64,000 nucleotides of DNA from Sinomonas susongensis (GCF_005877005.1 NZ_SSNH01000014.1:1-64000); one strand, 5' to 3'. Counted from the stretch's first letter, positions 50,829-59,899 are shown. Program-made: numbers and translations. Notes: generated by a model not told the origin, from the letters alone.

Positions 50829-51806
50829 ATGACCACGATCGCCGACATCGCGAAGGCCGCGGGCGTGTCGAAGTCGACAGTGTCGAGGTCGTTCACGCGC
50901 CCCGATTCGGTCAACGGCGAGACCCGTGACCGCATCCTCAGCGTCGCCTCCGAGCTCGGCTACAACCCGGCCCCCGCGAGGGCCGAGGCCACCGGGACCA
51001 TCGCGCTCTTCATCCCGGACATCGCAAACCCGTACTACCCGCCGCTCGTCAAGGCGATCCAGGCGGCGTGCCGCCGACAGTCGATCTCGCTGCTCGTCGT
51101 CGACGGCGAGAACGACCCGGAGGCTGACGCCGAGGAGCTCGAGCGCGTCATCGGCCGTGTCGACGGCGCCATCATCTTCGCGCCGCGCATGGACGCCGAG
51201 AGGCTCCGCGCGCTCGACGCGGTCTCCCCCGTCGTCCTCATCAACCACGTTGCGGAAGGGCTGCCCTCGGTCATCCTCTCCGCTCCTGAAGGCGCCCGTC
51301 AGGCAGTCGAACACCTCGCAGCCCTGGGGCACCGCTCGATCGCGTACCTCGCCAGCCTCGAAGACAACTATTCGAGCCGAGTGCGCCTTGCCGCGGCAGA
51401 GGAGGCGGCCCATCACCTCGGCTGCACCCTCATCGTCCTCACTCACGCGGAGCCGACGTACGCCGCCGGCGTCCGCGCAGCGGACCTCGTCCTGGCGGAA
51501 TCCGTCACAGCGGTGATCGCGCACAACGACCTCATGGCATTCGGCTGCATCAACCGCCTCGCCGACCGCGGGGTCACGGCCGGGACCGACATCAGCGTCA
51601 TCGGCTTCGACGACATCTGGCTCGCGTCCGCCTCACGGCCCGCGCTCACCACGGTCAACACCCCGTACGAACGTGGTGGCGCCGTCGCCCTCCGGCTCCT
51701 CACCGAGCGGATCGCCGACCCAACGCGGCCAGCCAGCCTAGTCCACCTCTCCGGAGACCTCATCGTGCGCAACAGCACCGCGCCCGCCCACGTCTCCCTT
51801 GCCTGA
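50829..51806 (+). CDS. LacI-family regulator
   Basis: A 325-residue LacI/PurR-type regulator. Helix-turn-helix and hinge at residues 1-55 (TTIADIAKAAGVSKSTVSRS), then a periplasmic-binding-like domain (IALFIPDIANPYYPPLVKAI, VIGFDDIWLASASRPALTTV). The ATG at 50829 has AGGAGG five bases upstream, better than the GTG at 50823. It precedes an MHS transporter by 55 bases on the same strand, so the transporter is its likely target and its effector probably the transported substrate or a derivative. Confidence 0.92.
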   Translation: MTTIADIAKAAGVSKSTVSRSFTRPDSVNGETRDRILSVASELGYNPAPARAEATGTIALFIPDIANPYYPPLVKAIQAACRRQSISLLVVDGENDPEADAEELERVIGRVDGAIIFAPRMDAERLRALDAVSPVVLINHVAEGLPSVILSAPEGARQAVEHLAALGHRSIAYLASLEDNYSSRVRLAAAEEAAHHLGCTLIVLTHAEPTYAAGVRAADLVLAESVTAVIAHNDLMAFGCINRLADRGVTAGTDISVIGFDDIWLASASRPALTTVNTPYERGGAVALRLLTERIADPTRPASLVHLSGDLIVRNSTAPAHVSLA

Positions 51807-51861
51807 CCCCAACCCCGTCCACCTGTCCCACTCCACCTGTTCCCACGAAAGGCGAGAGCCC

Positions 51862-53214
51862 ATGCCCGAGTTCAGCGGCATCACCGACCCCGACGTCAGG
51901 ACCCCCGAGGAACAGGCGCGCCGCCTCAAGCGCGCCAAGAAGGCAGCCCTCGCAGCCTTCCTCGGCGGTGCGCTCGAGTACTACGACTTCTTCGTCTACG
52001 CGACAGCAGCGTCGCTCGTGTTCTCGAAGATCTTCTTCCCCTCCGGCGACCCCACGATCGCGCTGATCTCCTCCTTCGCGACATTCGGCGTCGCCTACGT
52101 CGCGCGGCCGTTCGGCGCCGTCGTCTTCGGCCACCTCGGCGACCGCATCGGCCGCAAGAACACCCTGGTCCTCACCCTCGTGCTCATGGGGGGCGCAACG
52201 TTCCTCATCGGCGTGCTCCCCGACTTCCGCACGGCCGGCTACATCGCCCCGGTCCTCCTCGTGCTGCTCCGCCTCTGCCAGGGCCTCTCGGCCGGCGCCG
52301 AGACGGCGGGCGCCTCGGCGCTCACCATGGAGGAATCCCCCGTCGGCCGACGCGCCTTCTTCCCCTCGTTCTCGATGAGCGGGATCTCGACCGGAATCGT
52401 GCTCGCGTCGCTCGTGTTCCTCCCGGTCGCGGCGATGAGCGAGGCCGAGCGCCTCGCCTGGGGCTGGCGCATCCCGTTCTGGTGCTCGCTCGTGGTCCTC
52501 GTCGTCGCATACATCGTGCGCCGCTCGCTCGAGGAGCCCGAGGTCTTCGAGCAGAAGGCGGAGCACGGCGAGCTCGTGAAGCTGCCGGTCGCCGACATGT
52601 TCAAGACGCACACACCCCAGTTCATCCAGGTCGCACTCATGTCCTTCGAGACGGTGACGAACACCTTCATGCAGTCGTTCGGGCTCGCCTACGCCGTCTC
52701 GGTCGGCATCCCGACGTCGACCATGCTGTGGGTGAGCATCGTGGGCAACGTGATCGCGATCGCGACCCAGCCGCTCGCGGCCATGCTCTCCGACCGCTTC
52801 GGCCGCAAGCCGCTCTTCATCACGGGCATCATCGGCTCGGCTGTCCTCATCTTCATCTACTTCTCGTCGATCTCGACGAAGAACGTGCCCCTCGTCTTCC
52901 TCACGAGCACGCTCATCACCGCAGGCACCTATGCGATGTCGAACGCGATCTACCCGGCCTGGTTCGCAGAGCTCTTCAACGTCCGCGTCCGCTACTCGGG
53001 CATGGCGATCGGCCTGCAGATCGGCATCCTCTGCGCGGGCTTCACACCGCTGCTCGGCACCGCGCTCGTCGGCGGGGTTCCCTCCAACTGGGGCCCGGCC
53101 GCCTGGATCGTGGCCGGTTCCTCCGTGCTCGCGCTCATCGGTGCCGTGTGGGGTCGAGAGACGTTCCGCACGCCGATCCACGAGCTCGGCAACCAGGTCC
53201 GCGGCTCGAAGTAG
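51862..53214 (+). CDS. MHS-family MFS transporter (metabolite:H+ symporter)
   Basis: A 450-residue twelve-helix symporter. ALEYYDFFVYATAASLVF in helix 1 and GHLGDRIGRKNTLVLTL in loop 2-3 are MHS signatures; RLCQGLSAGAETAGAS in helix 4-5 is the substrate-gate region. Relatives carry shikimate, dicarboxylates and proline betaine. Directly downstream of a LacI regulator and 5 kb from the shikimate branch, so shikimate or a related acid is possible but unproven. Confidence 0.9.
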   Translation: MPEFSGITDPDVRTPEEQARRLKRAKKAALAAFLGGALEYYDFFVYATAASLVFSKIFFPSGDPTIALISSFATFGVAYVARPFGAVVFGHLGDRIGRKNTLVLTLVLMGGATFLIGVLPDFRTAGYIAPVLLVLLRLCQGLSAGAETAGASALTMEESPVGRRAFFPSFSMSGISTGIVLASLVFLPVAAMSEAERLAWGWRIPFWCSLVVLVVAYIVRRSLEEPEVFEQKAEHGELVKLPVADMFKTHTPQFIQVALMSFETVTNTFMQSFGLAYAVSVGIPTSTMLWVSIVGNVIAIATQPLAAMLSDRFGRKPLFITGIIGSAVLIFIYFSSISTKNVPLVFLTSTLITAGTYAMSNAIYPAWFAELFNVRVRYSGMAIGLQIGILCAGFTPLLGTALVGGVPSNWGPAAWIVAGSSVLALIGAVWGRETFRTPIHELGNQVRGSK

Positions 53215-53228
53215 GTCGACGGCAACCG

Positions 53229-53276
53229 GGAGAGGGTCAGCGGCGGTGCCGATGCAGGAACGCCGCGACCCTCTCC
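53229..53276 (+). terminator. Hairpin after the MHS gene
   Basis: GGAGAGGGTCAGCGGCG and CGCCGCGACCCTCTCC pair with one bulged A across a 15-base loop, 14 bases after the MHS stop. It overlaps the end of the convergent enoyl-CoA hydratase gene, so the two genes share the structure. Confidence 0.6.
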
Positions 53277-54010
53277 GGGAACTCGTCCGGGTCGGTTGCG
53301 AGTCCGGGGGGCTCCTCGCGGATCGGCCCGACAAGCGGCCGCAGGCCAAAGTCGACGGCCGCCTTGGCGGCCCGCAGCGACCCCGGCGCCGAGCCCGCCC
53401 AAGCCTCGAGCAGTCGGCCCAACTCGGCGTCGAGTTCGCCGTCGTCGGCCAAGGTGGTGACGAGGCCGGCGTCGTGCGCCTCTTCACCCGTCAGGATGCG
53501 GCCGCCGTAGAGCAGGTCCTTTGCCCGAGCCGGCCCAACGCGCAGGGAGAGCCGAGCGGCGAACGACGGCGGCACGAGGATTCCCAGCCGCGATATCGGC
53601 ATCCCCACCCGCGCAGAAGCGGCTGTGAGCTGCAGATCGCAAGCGAGCGCGAGCTGGAATCCGCCACCCGCCGCGACGCCCTCGACGACGGCGACGGTGG
53701 GCACGGGAAGGTCCTCGACCGCACGGAGCGCCTGCTCCATCCGCCAGAAGCGCTGGTTCACCTCCTCCGGATCTGCTGCTGCCCACTCCCGCAGGTCCGA
53801 CCCCGCACTGAACACGCCTCCCCGGCCGCGGACGACGACGGCGCGCAGCGACTCCGCGGACGCGAGCTTCCGCGCGGCACGTCCCACCTCCCCCCACTGC
53901 TCCATGCCGAGGGCATTGAGCCGCTCCCCGTTGCCGAAGGCGACCGTCGCGACGTCGTGCACGACGTCGACCGACACTCCCTCCCTCACCCCGGCTCCGC
54001 TTCCCGTCAT
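53237..54010 (-). CDS. Enoyl-CoA hydratase/isomerase family protein
   Basis: A 257-residue crotonase-fold protein. The oxyanion segments are FSAGSDLREWAA and VEGVAAGGGFQLALACDLQL. The acidic residues used by true hydratases at the two catalytic positions are not both obvious: the second region reads SRLGILVPPSFAARLS, where a hydratase has a PEx-type Glu. Isomerase or another crotonase activity is therefore possible. ATG overlaps the CoA-transferase stop (ATGA). Last gene of the leftward maleate-isomerase cluster. Confidence 0.87.
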   Translation of the reverse strand: MTGSGAGVREGVSVDVVHDVATVAFGNGERLNALGMEQWGEVGRAARKLASAESLRAVVVRGRGGVFSAGSDLREWAAADPEEVNQRFWRMEQALRAVEDLPVPTVAVVEGVAAGGGFQLALACDLQLTAASARVGMPISRLGILVPPSFAARLSLRVGPARAKDLLYGGRILTGEEAHDAGLVTTLADDGELDAELGRLLEAWAGSAPGSLRAAKAAVDFGLRPLVGPIREEPPGLATDPDEFPERVAAFLHRHRR

Positions 54011-55284
54011 TGAACGGCACCTTGCGATTGAACGGCACCTTGCGCGTGGAGGCGGTCGATGTCCGAGGGAGACAGCCCGGCTCCGGCCAGGATCTGGTCG
54101 CTGTGCTGGCCGAGCAGTGGCGGCGGCATCCGCACGGACGCGGGGGTTCGCGTCAGCCGGACCGGGCAGTTGAGGACTTTCAACGTGCCCGCCTCGGGAT
54201 GCTCCACCTCGGCGACCATGCCCCTCGCGAGCACCTGCGGGTCCGCGAGCGCCTCGTCCACGGTCTGGATTGGGCCGACCGGCACCCCCGCCGCATCGAG
54301 GCCTGCGACCCATTCCGCCGTCGTCGACCGCTGCAGCTCCTGCTCGAGCAGGGGGATGAGCTCGTCGCGGTGGGCCACCCGCAAGGGGTTGGTCGCGAAG
54401 CGCTCGTCGTCCGCAAGCTCGGGCCGTCCGAGGGCCACGGCGAATTTCCTCCACAGGCTGTCGTTTCCGACCGCGATCATCACGAAGCCGTCGGAGGTGG
54501 GGAATGCCTGGTAGGGCGCGATGGTCGGGTGGGCAGATCCATAGCGGCGCGGAGTCTCGCCGTTCGCGAAGAAGCCGCTCGCGACGTACGTCAGCCACGA
54601 GACCGAGCCGTCGAGCAGGCTGATGTCGACCCACTGGCCCTGGCCGGTGCGCGCCTTCTCGTGCAGGGCCGCGAGGATCCCGATGACGGCCCACGTCCCC
54701 GCAATCAGGTCAGCGCTGCTGATACCGACGCGGACAGGGGGGCCGTCCGCCTCACCCGTCACGCTCATGATCCCGCTCCGAGCCTGCGCGATCGCGTCGT
54801 ATCCGGCCCGGCCCGCTTCCGGTCCCGTCTGGCCGTAGCCGCTGATCGAGGCGTAGACCAGACCCGGATTCGCCGCCGAGAGCTCTTCGTAGCCGAGTCC
54901 GAGGCGCTGCGCGGTGCCCGGCCGGAAGTTCTCCACGATCACATCGGCCTTGAGGGCGAGCCGCCTGACGGCCGCGAGCCCTTCCGGCGATTTGAGGTCG
55001 ACGGCGAGACTCCGCTTGTTGCGGTTGACCGAGAGGAAGTAGGCCGCCTCGCCCCCTTGGAAGGGCGGCCCCCAGTGCCGGGTGTCGTCGCCTTGGCCCG
55101 GCTGCTCGACCTTGATCACGTCGGCGCCGAGGTCCGCGAGCGTCATCGTCGCGAAGGGACCGGAAAGGATACGGCTGAGGTCCAGGACGAGCAGGCCCCG
55201 CAGGGGACCCTCGGCCAAAGGAGCCCAAGACAAGGTCCCAGGGTCGGGCTCGCGGGACTGCGGGGCCGTCTCGCTCACCGTCAT
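54007..55284 (-). CDS. Class III CoA-transferase (CaiB/BaiF family)
   Basis: A 425-residue CaiB/BaiF-type enzyme. The N-terminal block GLLVLDLSRILSGPFATMTL and the catalytic Asp in YDAIAQARSGIM are family-typical; VDISLLDGSVSWLTYVA follows. It transfers CoA between carboxylic acids. It lies between the MHS transporter and the enoyl-CoA hydratase, overlapping both by four bases, so the three are strictly coupled. The C-terminus ends in a duplicated QGAVQSQGAVQ from an 18-bp tandem repeat. Confidence 0.92.
   Translation of the reverse strand: MTVSETAPQSREPDPGTLSWAPLAEGPLRGLLVLDLSRILSGPFATMTLADLGADVIKVEQPGQGDDTRHWGPPFQGGEAAYFLSVNRNKRSLAVDLKSPEGLAAVRRLALKADVIVENFRPGTAQRLGLGYEELSAANPGLVYASISGYGQTGPEAGRAGYDAIAQARSGIMSVTGEADGPPVRVGISSADLIAGTWAVIGILAALHEKARTGQGQWVDISLLDGSVSWLTYVASGFFANGETPRRYGSAHPTIAPYQAFPTSDGFVMIAVGNDSLWRKFAVALGRPELADDERFATNPLRVAHRDELIPLLEQELQRSTTAEWVAGLDAAGVPVGPIQTVDEALADPQVLARGMVAEVEHPEAGTLKVLNCPVRLTRTPASVRMPPPLLGQHSDQILAGAGLSPSDIDRLHAQGAVQSQGAVQ
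54009..54044. repeat. 18-bp tandem duplication at the end of the CoA-transferase gene
   Basis: ATTGAACGGCACCTTGCG is present twice in direct, perfect succession and adds six residues to the C-terminus. The first copy includes the start codon of the enoyl-CoA hydratase, so the duplication probably arose by slippage without disturbing the overlap. Confidence 0.9.
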
Positions 55285-56630
55285 ACCGTCGTCGTTCCCC
55301 GGTTGTTGCGGGCCGTCCCCCTGCTTCGGGCCGCCCTCGAGGCCAGGCCGCCGCCCGCCGTCGACCTCCTGAGAAGGAGGAGGGACACCATGCTCACAAC
55401 CGCGCAGAAGATGATGTAGATCGAGATCCAGGTCGAGCTGCCCGTGCCCTGGAGGATCTCTGCGGCGATGAGCGGGGCGGGACCGCCCGCGATGACGCTC
55501 GCGAGCTGGTACCCGAGGCCGGCTCCCGTGTACCGGATGTCGGCGTCGAAGCTCTCCGCGATGAGCGCCGCCTGTGGCCCGTACTGGATGTCATGGAAGA
55601 TGAGGCTGACCACGACGGCAATACCGATGACCAACGCGTTGCCGGTATTGAGGAGCCCGAAGTACGGGAAGGCGTACAGACCCGTCAGGACGATTCCGAC
55701 GCCGTAGACCAGCCTCCGGCCGAACCGGTCCGAGAGGATGCCGAACACCGGGATGCTGATGAGGCCCAGCGCTGCGGCGATGAGGGTGTCCACGAGGATG
55801 GCGTCGCTGTTGAACTTGACATGCTTCGTGGCGTACGTGATGACGAACGTGATGAAGAGGTAGAAGGGCGCCTGCTCCGACATGCGGACGAGGGCCGAGA
55901 GGAGGATCTCCTTCGGCTGCCGCCGGATCGCCTCGATGATCGGCGCGACCACCACCTTCTCCTCCTTGCGGAGGGTCTGGAACTCGGGGCTCTCGACGAC
56001 GCGGAGCCGGACGAAGACCGCGACGCCGATCAGGATGATGCTCGCAAGGAAGGGGATCCGCCATCCGTAGGTGACGAAGTCCTTCCCCGTCGCCGCCGTC
56101 GTGAGGCGGACGAGTCCGGTGGAGAGGATGAGGCCGAGCGGAACGCCCAGCTGCGGCCAGCTCGCCGAGAGGCCCCGGCGGTGCTTCTGGCCCCACTCCA
56201 TGGCGATGAGCACCGAGCCGCCCCACTCGCCGCCCACGCCGATGCCCTGGACGACGCGCAGCACGGTCAGCAGGACTGCAGCCCACAGACCGATGGACTG
56301 GTATGTGGGGAGGAGCCCGATGAGCACGGTTCCGATGGCCATGAGGAGCAGGGTCGCCATGAGCGTGGTCTTGCGGCCGATCCTGTCGCCGTAGTGGCCG
56401 AAGAGCGCGGCTCCGATGGGCCGCGCGACGAACCCGACGAACTGGGTGCCGAACGCCGCGATCGTTCCGGTGAGCGAGCTCTCCCCTCCTGGGAAGAACA
56501 GCTGCGGGAAGACGAGGGCGGCTGCGGTTCCGTAGAGGAAGAAGTCGTACCACTCGATGGTGGTGCCGACGACGCTCGCGACCGTCGCGCGCCGCGCGGC
56601 CTGCTCTCGGGTTATGCCTTGAACACTCAT
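55281..56630 (-). CDS. MHS-family MFS transporter
   Basis: A 449-residue transporter with MHS signatures TIEWYDFFLYGTAAALVF, GHYGDRIGRKTTLMATL and RVVQGIGVGGEWGGSV. Closest in style to ShiA/KgtP/ProP-type symporters. Two ATG codons are adjacent; 56630 is preferred since GGAGG then has five-base spacing. Its stop overlaps the CoA-transferase start. As the first step of the cluster it probably imports the dicarboxylate acted on by the downstream enzymes. Confidence 0.9.
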   Translation of the reverse strand: MSVQGITREQAARRATVASVVGTTIEWYDFFLYGTAAALVFPQLFFPGGESSLTGTIAAFGTQFVGFVARPIGAALFGHYGDRIGRKTTLMATLLLMAIGTVLIGLLPTYQSIGLWAAVLLTVLRVVQGIGVGGEWGGSVLIAMEWGQKHRRGLSASWPQLGVPLGLILSTGLVRLTTAATGKDFVTYGWRIPFLASIILIGVAVFVRLRVVESPEFQTLRKEEKVVVAPIIEAIRRQPKEILLSALVRMSEQAPFYLFITFVITYATKHVKFNSDAILVDTLIAAALGLISIPVFGILSDRFGRRLVYGVGIVLTGLYAFPYFGLLNTGNALVIGIAVVVSLIFHDIQYGPQAALIAESFDADIRYTGAGLGYQLASVIAGGPAPLIAAEILQGTGSSTWISIYIIFCAVVSMVSLLLLRRSTAGGGLASRAARSRGTARNNRGTTTV

Positions 56631-56688
56631 CATTCCTCCATTGGCCTGATGTGATCGGGGTGGATCGGGTGCGCTGCAGCTGATGGGA

Positions 56689-57486
56689 CTATCTGCTGAG
56701 GTCGGGGACGAGCGCGCCGGCGAGGAGCCTGCCCGCCCCCTCGATGGCGGGGCCGTGGCCGAGGGCTTTGAGGATTTCGTACGCCGTGGCCGTGGCAGCC
56801 GTGATGACGGGGAGGCCGAGCTCGTCCTCCACCGGTTGGACCGAGACGAGCGAGGGCATCTGGACGCAGGCCGAGAGCACGACGGCGTCCACGCCTTCGC
56901 GGTCGAGTCGCCTCGCGATGCCCGGCAGCTGCTCGGGGTCCAGCCGGCCGACCTCCAGGTTGTCTGCGACTTCGAGGCCGATGACGTCGTGGACCGCGAT
57001 GCCAGCCCCCTCGATGTAGTCGCAGACCATCCTTGTCAGTTCGGGCATGTAGGGCGTGACCATGACGACCCTTCGGGCACCGAGGCCTGTGAGGGTTCGC
57101 ACGAGGGCGCCCGCGCTGCTCGCCACTGCCGCGGGGTGGCCGTTCGAGCGTGCGGCTTCGGCGATGACGGACTCCGACTCGGCGTGGGCGCCTGGCCCCT
57201 GCGCCATGACGGCGACGAGGCACGCATAGGCGATGACCTCGACGGCGGCGTCGGACACGGCGACCGCACAGTCCGCGGCCTTCGAGACCATGGCGGCGAG
57301 TTCTTCCGGGGTGACGTTCTTCAGGCCGGCCCGCGCGGAATGGAAGGTGTAGCGGTGGCCCGTCGCCGCGGTCTGCCTGCGGAAGAGCTCTGGCAGCTCG
57401 GTTTCCATCGTGATGTTGGAGCTGGGGACGATCAGCCCGATTCTGGAGCTGTTCCCGGGTGGACTGTGCGGCTGAGGTTGGATCAC
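56689..57486 (-). CDS. Maleate cis-trans isomerase-like enzyme (Asp/Glu racemase superfamily)
   Basis: A 265-residue enzyme matching maleate isomerase of Nocardia: IGLIVPSSNITMETELPEL at the start, EVIAYACLVAVM with C89 and VVLSACVQMPSL with C207. Both catalytic cysteines are present; arylmalonate decarboxylases of the same superfamily have only the second. Maleate isomerase forms fumarate from maleate, and relatives convert citraconate to mesaconate. The GTG at 57486 has GGAGG at normal spacing; the ATG at 57501 is the alternative. First gene of the cluster, divergent from an IclR regulator. Confidence 0.9.
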   Translation of the reverse strand: MIQPQPHSPPGNSSRIGLIVPSSNITMETELPELFRRQTAATGHRYTFHSARAGLKNVTPEELAAMVSKAADCAVAVSDAAVEVIAYACLVAVMAQGPGAHAESESVIAEAARSNGHPAAVASSAGALVRTLTGLGARRVVMVTPYMPELTRMVCDYIEGAGIAVHDVIGLEVADNLEVGRLDPEQLPGIARRLDREGVDAVVLSACVQMPSLVSVQPVEDELGLPVITAATATAYEILKALGHGPAIEGAGRLLAGALVPDLSR

Positions 57487-57519
57487 TGGAGTCCTCCACA
57501 TCCTCGTACGGACTTTCCG

Positions 57520-57538
57520 GAACCCGCATCGTGGGTTC
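57520..57538. promoter_or_regulatory. Inverted repeat in the divergent promoter of the maleate-isomerase cluster
   Basis: GAACCC and GGGTTC are separated by 7 bases, 34 bases upstream of the isomerase start. A second, wider pair (GACCCAT at 57541, ATGGGTC at 57574) lies closer to the IclR gene. Candidate operators of that regulator. Confidence 0.45.
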
Positions 57539-57658
57539 GCGACCCATAATCCGGGGGTTGCCGTAGACTGTCAATGGGTCACGAAGCCGCCTTCCGGCGC
57601 CCTCGAAGACCGTGTGCGTCAGATTGTGCGGTCCCCGCGAACGGACGGTGAGCATTCC

Positions 57659-58459
57659 ATGGCAAGGGAAGCCTCGGGCGGGTCCGCCCCGCTCCTCGTG
57701 CTGAGCAAGGTCAGCGATATCCTCGACTGCTTCTCCCTCGAGGATCCCGAACCCACCCTTCAGCAGATCGTCCGTACCACCGGCCTGCCCGCGAGCACGT
57801 GCCAGCGCCTCGTCCAGAACATGGTGCGAGAGGGCTTCCTCGACCGGGACGGCGACAAGTACCGGATTGGGATCCGGCTCGTACGCTGGTCCGCGCCCGG
57901 CACCATAGGGCTCGACATCGTCCGTACAGTCCGACCCATCCTCCAGCGGCTGCGCGACGAGACCGGCGAGACGGCATGCCTCTATATCAGGGACGGGATC
58001 CACCGCACCGTGGTCGCCGTGGCCGATACGCGGCACGTCGTCATGCGCCCCTTCCACGTCGGCCAGGTGATGCCGATCCACGCTGGTGCGCCGGGGAAGA
58101 TCTTCCTCGCCTTCGACCCCGGTGCCCGCGCTGAACTGCAGGGCCAGGAACTGACCCGCTTCACCCCCGCGACCCCGGTCACGTGGGGCGCCCTCGACGA
58201 GCAGGCAGCCCAAGCCCGCGAGCAGGGGTACTTCGCCGCGTTCGGCGAGCGGAACGTCGATGTCGGCTCGATCAGCGCCCCAGTGTTCGACTACACCGGA
58301 GAGCTGGCTGCCGTCCTCGGCCTCGGCTTCCCACTCCAGCGGGTCCACCCGGACGACGTCGCGAGGCTGGGTCCCGCCGTCGCCGTCGCCGCCCGGGAGG
58401 CGAGCGAGGCGATGGGCTACGACGCGGCGGGACTGCAGCGAAGCAGGCGGGCCAACTGA
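57659..58459 (+). CDS. IclR-family regulator of the maleate-isomerase cluster
   Basis: A 266-residue IclR protein: winged helix (LLVLSKVSDILDCFSLEDPE, GLPASTCQRLVQNMVREGFL) and effector domain (MPIHAGAPGKIFLAFDPG, REQGYFAAFGERNVDVGSIS). It is divergent from the isomerase-transporter-CoA-transferase-hydratase operon and is its expected regulator. ATG 57659 has GGTGAG seven bases upstream. Confidence 0.88.
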   Translation: MAREASGGSAPLLVLSKVSDILDCFSLEDPEPTLQQIVRTTGLPASTCQRLVQNMVREGFLDRDGDKYRIGIRLVRWSAPGTIGLDIVRTVRPILQRLRDETGETACLYIRDGIHRTVVAVADTRHVVMRPFHVGQVMPIHAGAPGKIFLAFDPGARAELQGQELTRFTPATPVTWGALDEQAAQAREQGYFAAFGERNVDVGSISAPVFDYTGELAAVLGLGFPLQRVHPDDVARLGPAVAVAAREASEAMGYDAAGLQRSRRAN

Positions 58460-58492
58460 GCCGGCCTGCTGGGCTGAACTGCGGGCGCGGTT

Positions 58493-58795
58493 TCAGCTGT
58501 AGATGCGGCTGTCCAGCGACGAACGAGGCTGCTGCAGGGGGCTCGGGTGGGCGATGACGACGCGGATCCCGTCTGGGTCCCGTCCCTCCACGAAGGTCAC
58601 GCCGTCCGAGGAATGCGTGTCCGCATAGCTGCCGGCCGACTTCAGGGTGTCCTCGAACTGCTGCAGGCCTTCCGGAGTGTCCACGGCCCACATCAGGTAC
58701 TGGGCGCCGATTCCTTCCAGCGGATGCGGGGCACTCTGGCCCTTGGCGACCAGGTAGAACCTGCCGGTCCCGCCTATGGGAAAATGTAAGAGCAA
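58493..58795 (-). pseudogene. VOC (glyoxalase/bleomycin resistance) family fragment
   Basis: Up to 100 residues from a TTG-like codon; the recognisable part (AQYLMWAVDTPEGLQQFEDT, FVEGRDPDGIRVVIAHPS) is the C-terminal half of a VOC domain. The N-terminal half with the first metal ligand is missing, no ribosome site precedes the frame, and the upstream sequence does not contain it in another frame. A decayed gene is more likely than a functional half-domain protein. Confidence 0.5.
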
Positions 58796-58867
58796 AGCTC
58801 TCTACAACGCTTCCGATCGGCGTCAAGAAGCACCGCATCGAGAAGCATTATGGGGAGGCAGGAAGGC

Positions 58868-59866
58868 GTGCTCCGTCGCTACACGGTCCCACCCGGGCTC
58901 AGCCGTCAGGAGATGTTCGACCATTGGCGCACGTGGTACAGCTCCGCTGTCGAGACGCCCATGCGCCTGGAGCCCGTCTCGCACCCCGTGACCGACGTCT
59001 TCGAACCCCGCGCCGAGAGCCTCTCCGGCCGATGCTTCAGCCTCATCGAGATCTCCAACGGGCCGTCGGCCGGCTATTGGGGAAACAATCCGGGATGCGA
59101 CGATGTCCGGCTCGTCTACTTCCAGGAGGCGCCCTCCGTCCGGCTCGGCGTCCCGGGCGGCGACAGGCCCATCTCGTCCGGCCACGTCAGGTTCCTCGAC
59201 GCCTCGCGGGCGGGCAGCTTCCATGCGCCTGCCGGAATGCGCGCCGTCCAGATCAATGTCTCGCGAGCGGCGCTCGGAGTCACCCCCGCGGACCTGCGCC
59301 GTCTCGTCTCCACGGAAGGGCTGAACTCCCACCCGCTCGTCGCCGCGCTCGTCATCCCAGCCCTCGCAAACTGGAGGCGGCCTGGGATCGCCCGCGAGAC
59401 GGAAGGGATGGGAAACGTGCTCGTCTCGGCGATGGCGTCTCTCGTGGGCTCCGTCCTCTCGACCTCCGTGCGCGATGAGCTCCTCCGGCCCACCCGGAGG
59501 CGCGCAATCCTCGATTTCATCGCGAAGAACTACCGGGACCCGTCCCTGGACATCGATGCAGTCGCGGCGCACTTCGACATGTCGCGCCGCTCGCTGTTCT
59601 GCCTGTTCGCGCGGGAACGGCTGCATCTCGCGGAGCACATCCGGGCGCTGAGGACTGTGAAGGCGCTCGAGATACTGGTCGATCCCGCCGCCTCACGGCT
59701 GCCTGCAGCCGCCGTCGCATGCGCCGCGGGATTCTCGAACGCCCAGAGCCTGCGCCGAGCCCTCAAGGATGCCACAGGCCTCACGGTGAGGGATACGCAG
59801 CAGGACGGAGCGCTGGCCAGGTCCAGCCTGGTTCGGCTCAGGCAGAGCCTCCTTCAGCAAGACTGA
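58868..59866 (+). CDS. AraC-family regulator with AraC-binding-like N-terminal domain
   Basis: A 332-residue regulator. The N-terminal 180 residues (RQEMFDHWRTWYSSAVETPM, CDDVRLVYFQEAPSVRLG) form the AraC-binding-like domain found in regulators such as NphR/AlkS-type. The C-terminal double helix-turn-helix covers about residues 225-310 (LDIDAVAAHFDMSRRSLFCL, AAVACAAGFSNAQSLRRAL). The GTG at 58868 follows AGGAAGG; the ATG at 58850 is an alternative start. No enzyme gene is directly linked; the VOC fragment upstream may be the relic of its target. Confidence 0.85.
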   Translation: MLRRYTVPPGLSRQEMFDHWRTWYSSAVETPMRLEPVSHPVTDVFEPRAESLSGRCFSLIEISNGPSAGYWGNNPGCDDVRLVYFQEAPSVRLGVPGGDRPISSGHVRFLDASRAGSFHAPAGMRAVQINVSRAALGVTPADLRRLVSTEGLNSHPLVAALVIPALANWRRPGIARETEGMGNVLVSAMASLVGSVLSTSVRDELLRPTRRRAILDFIAKNYRDPSLDIDAVAAHFDMSRRSLFCLFARERLHLAEHIRALRTVKALEILVDPAASRLPAAAVACAAGFSNAQSLRRALKDATGLTVRDTQQDGALARSSLVRLRQSLLQQD

Positions 59867-59899
59867 GCCCGGCTGACGGGTGAGCTCGGCTGATAGACC

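Noticed and set aside
51760-53487. 575-codon frame opposite the MHS transporter
   Set aside because: Acidic/Arg-rich antisense peptide with no domain.
57515-57522. TTCCGGAA as a third copy of the pobA/pcaH motif
   Set aside because: Arms touch directly instead of being separated by five bases, so it is not the same element.
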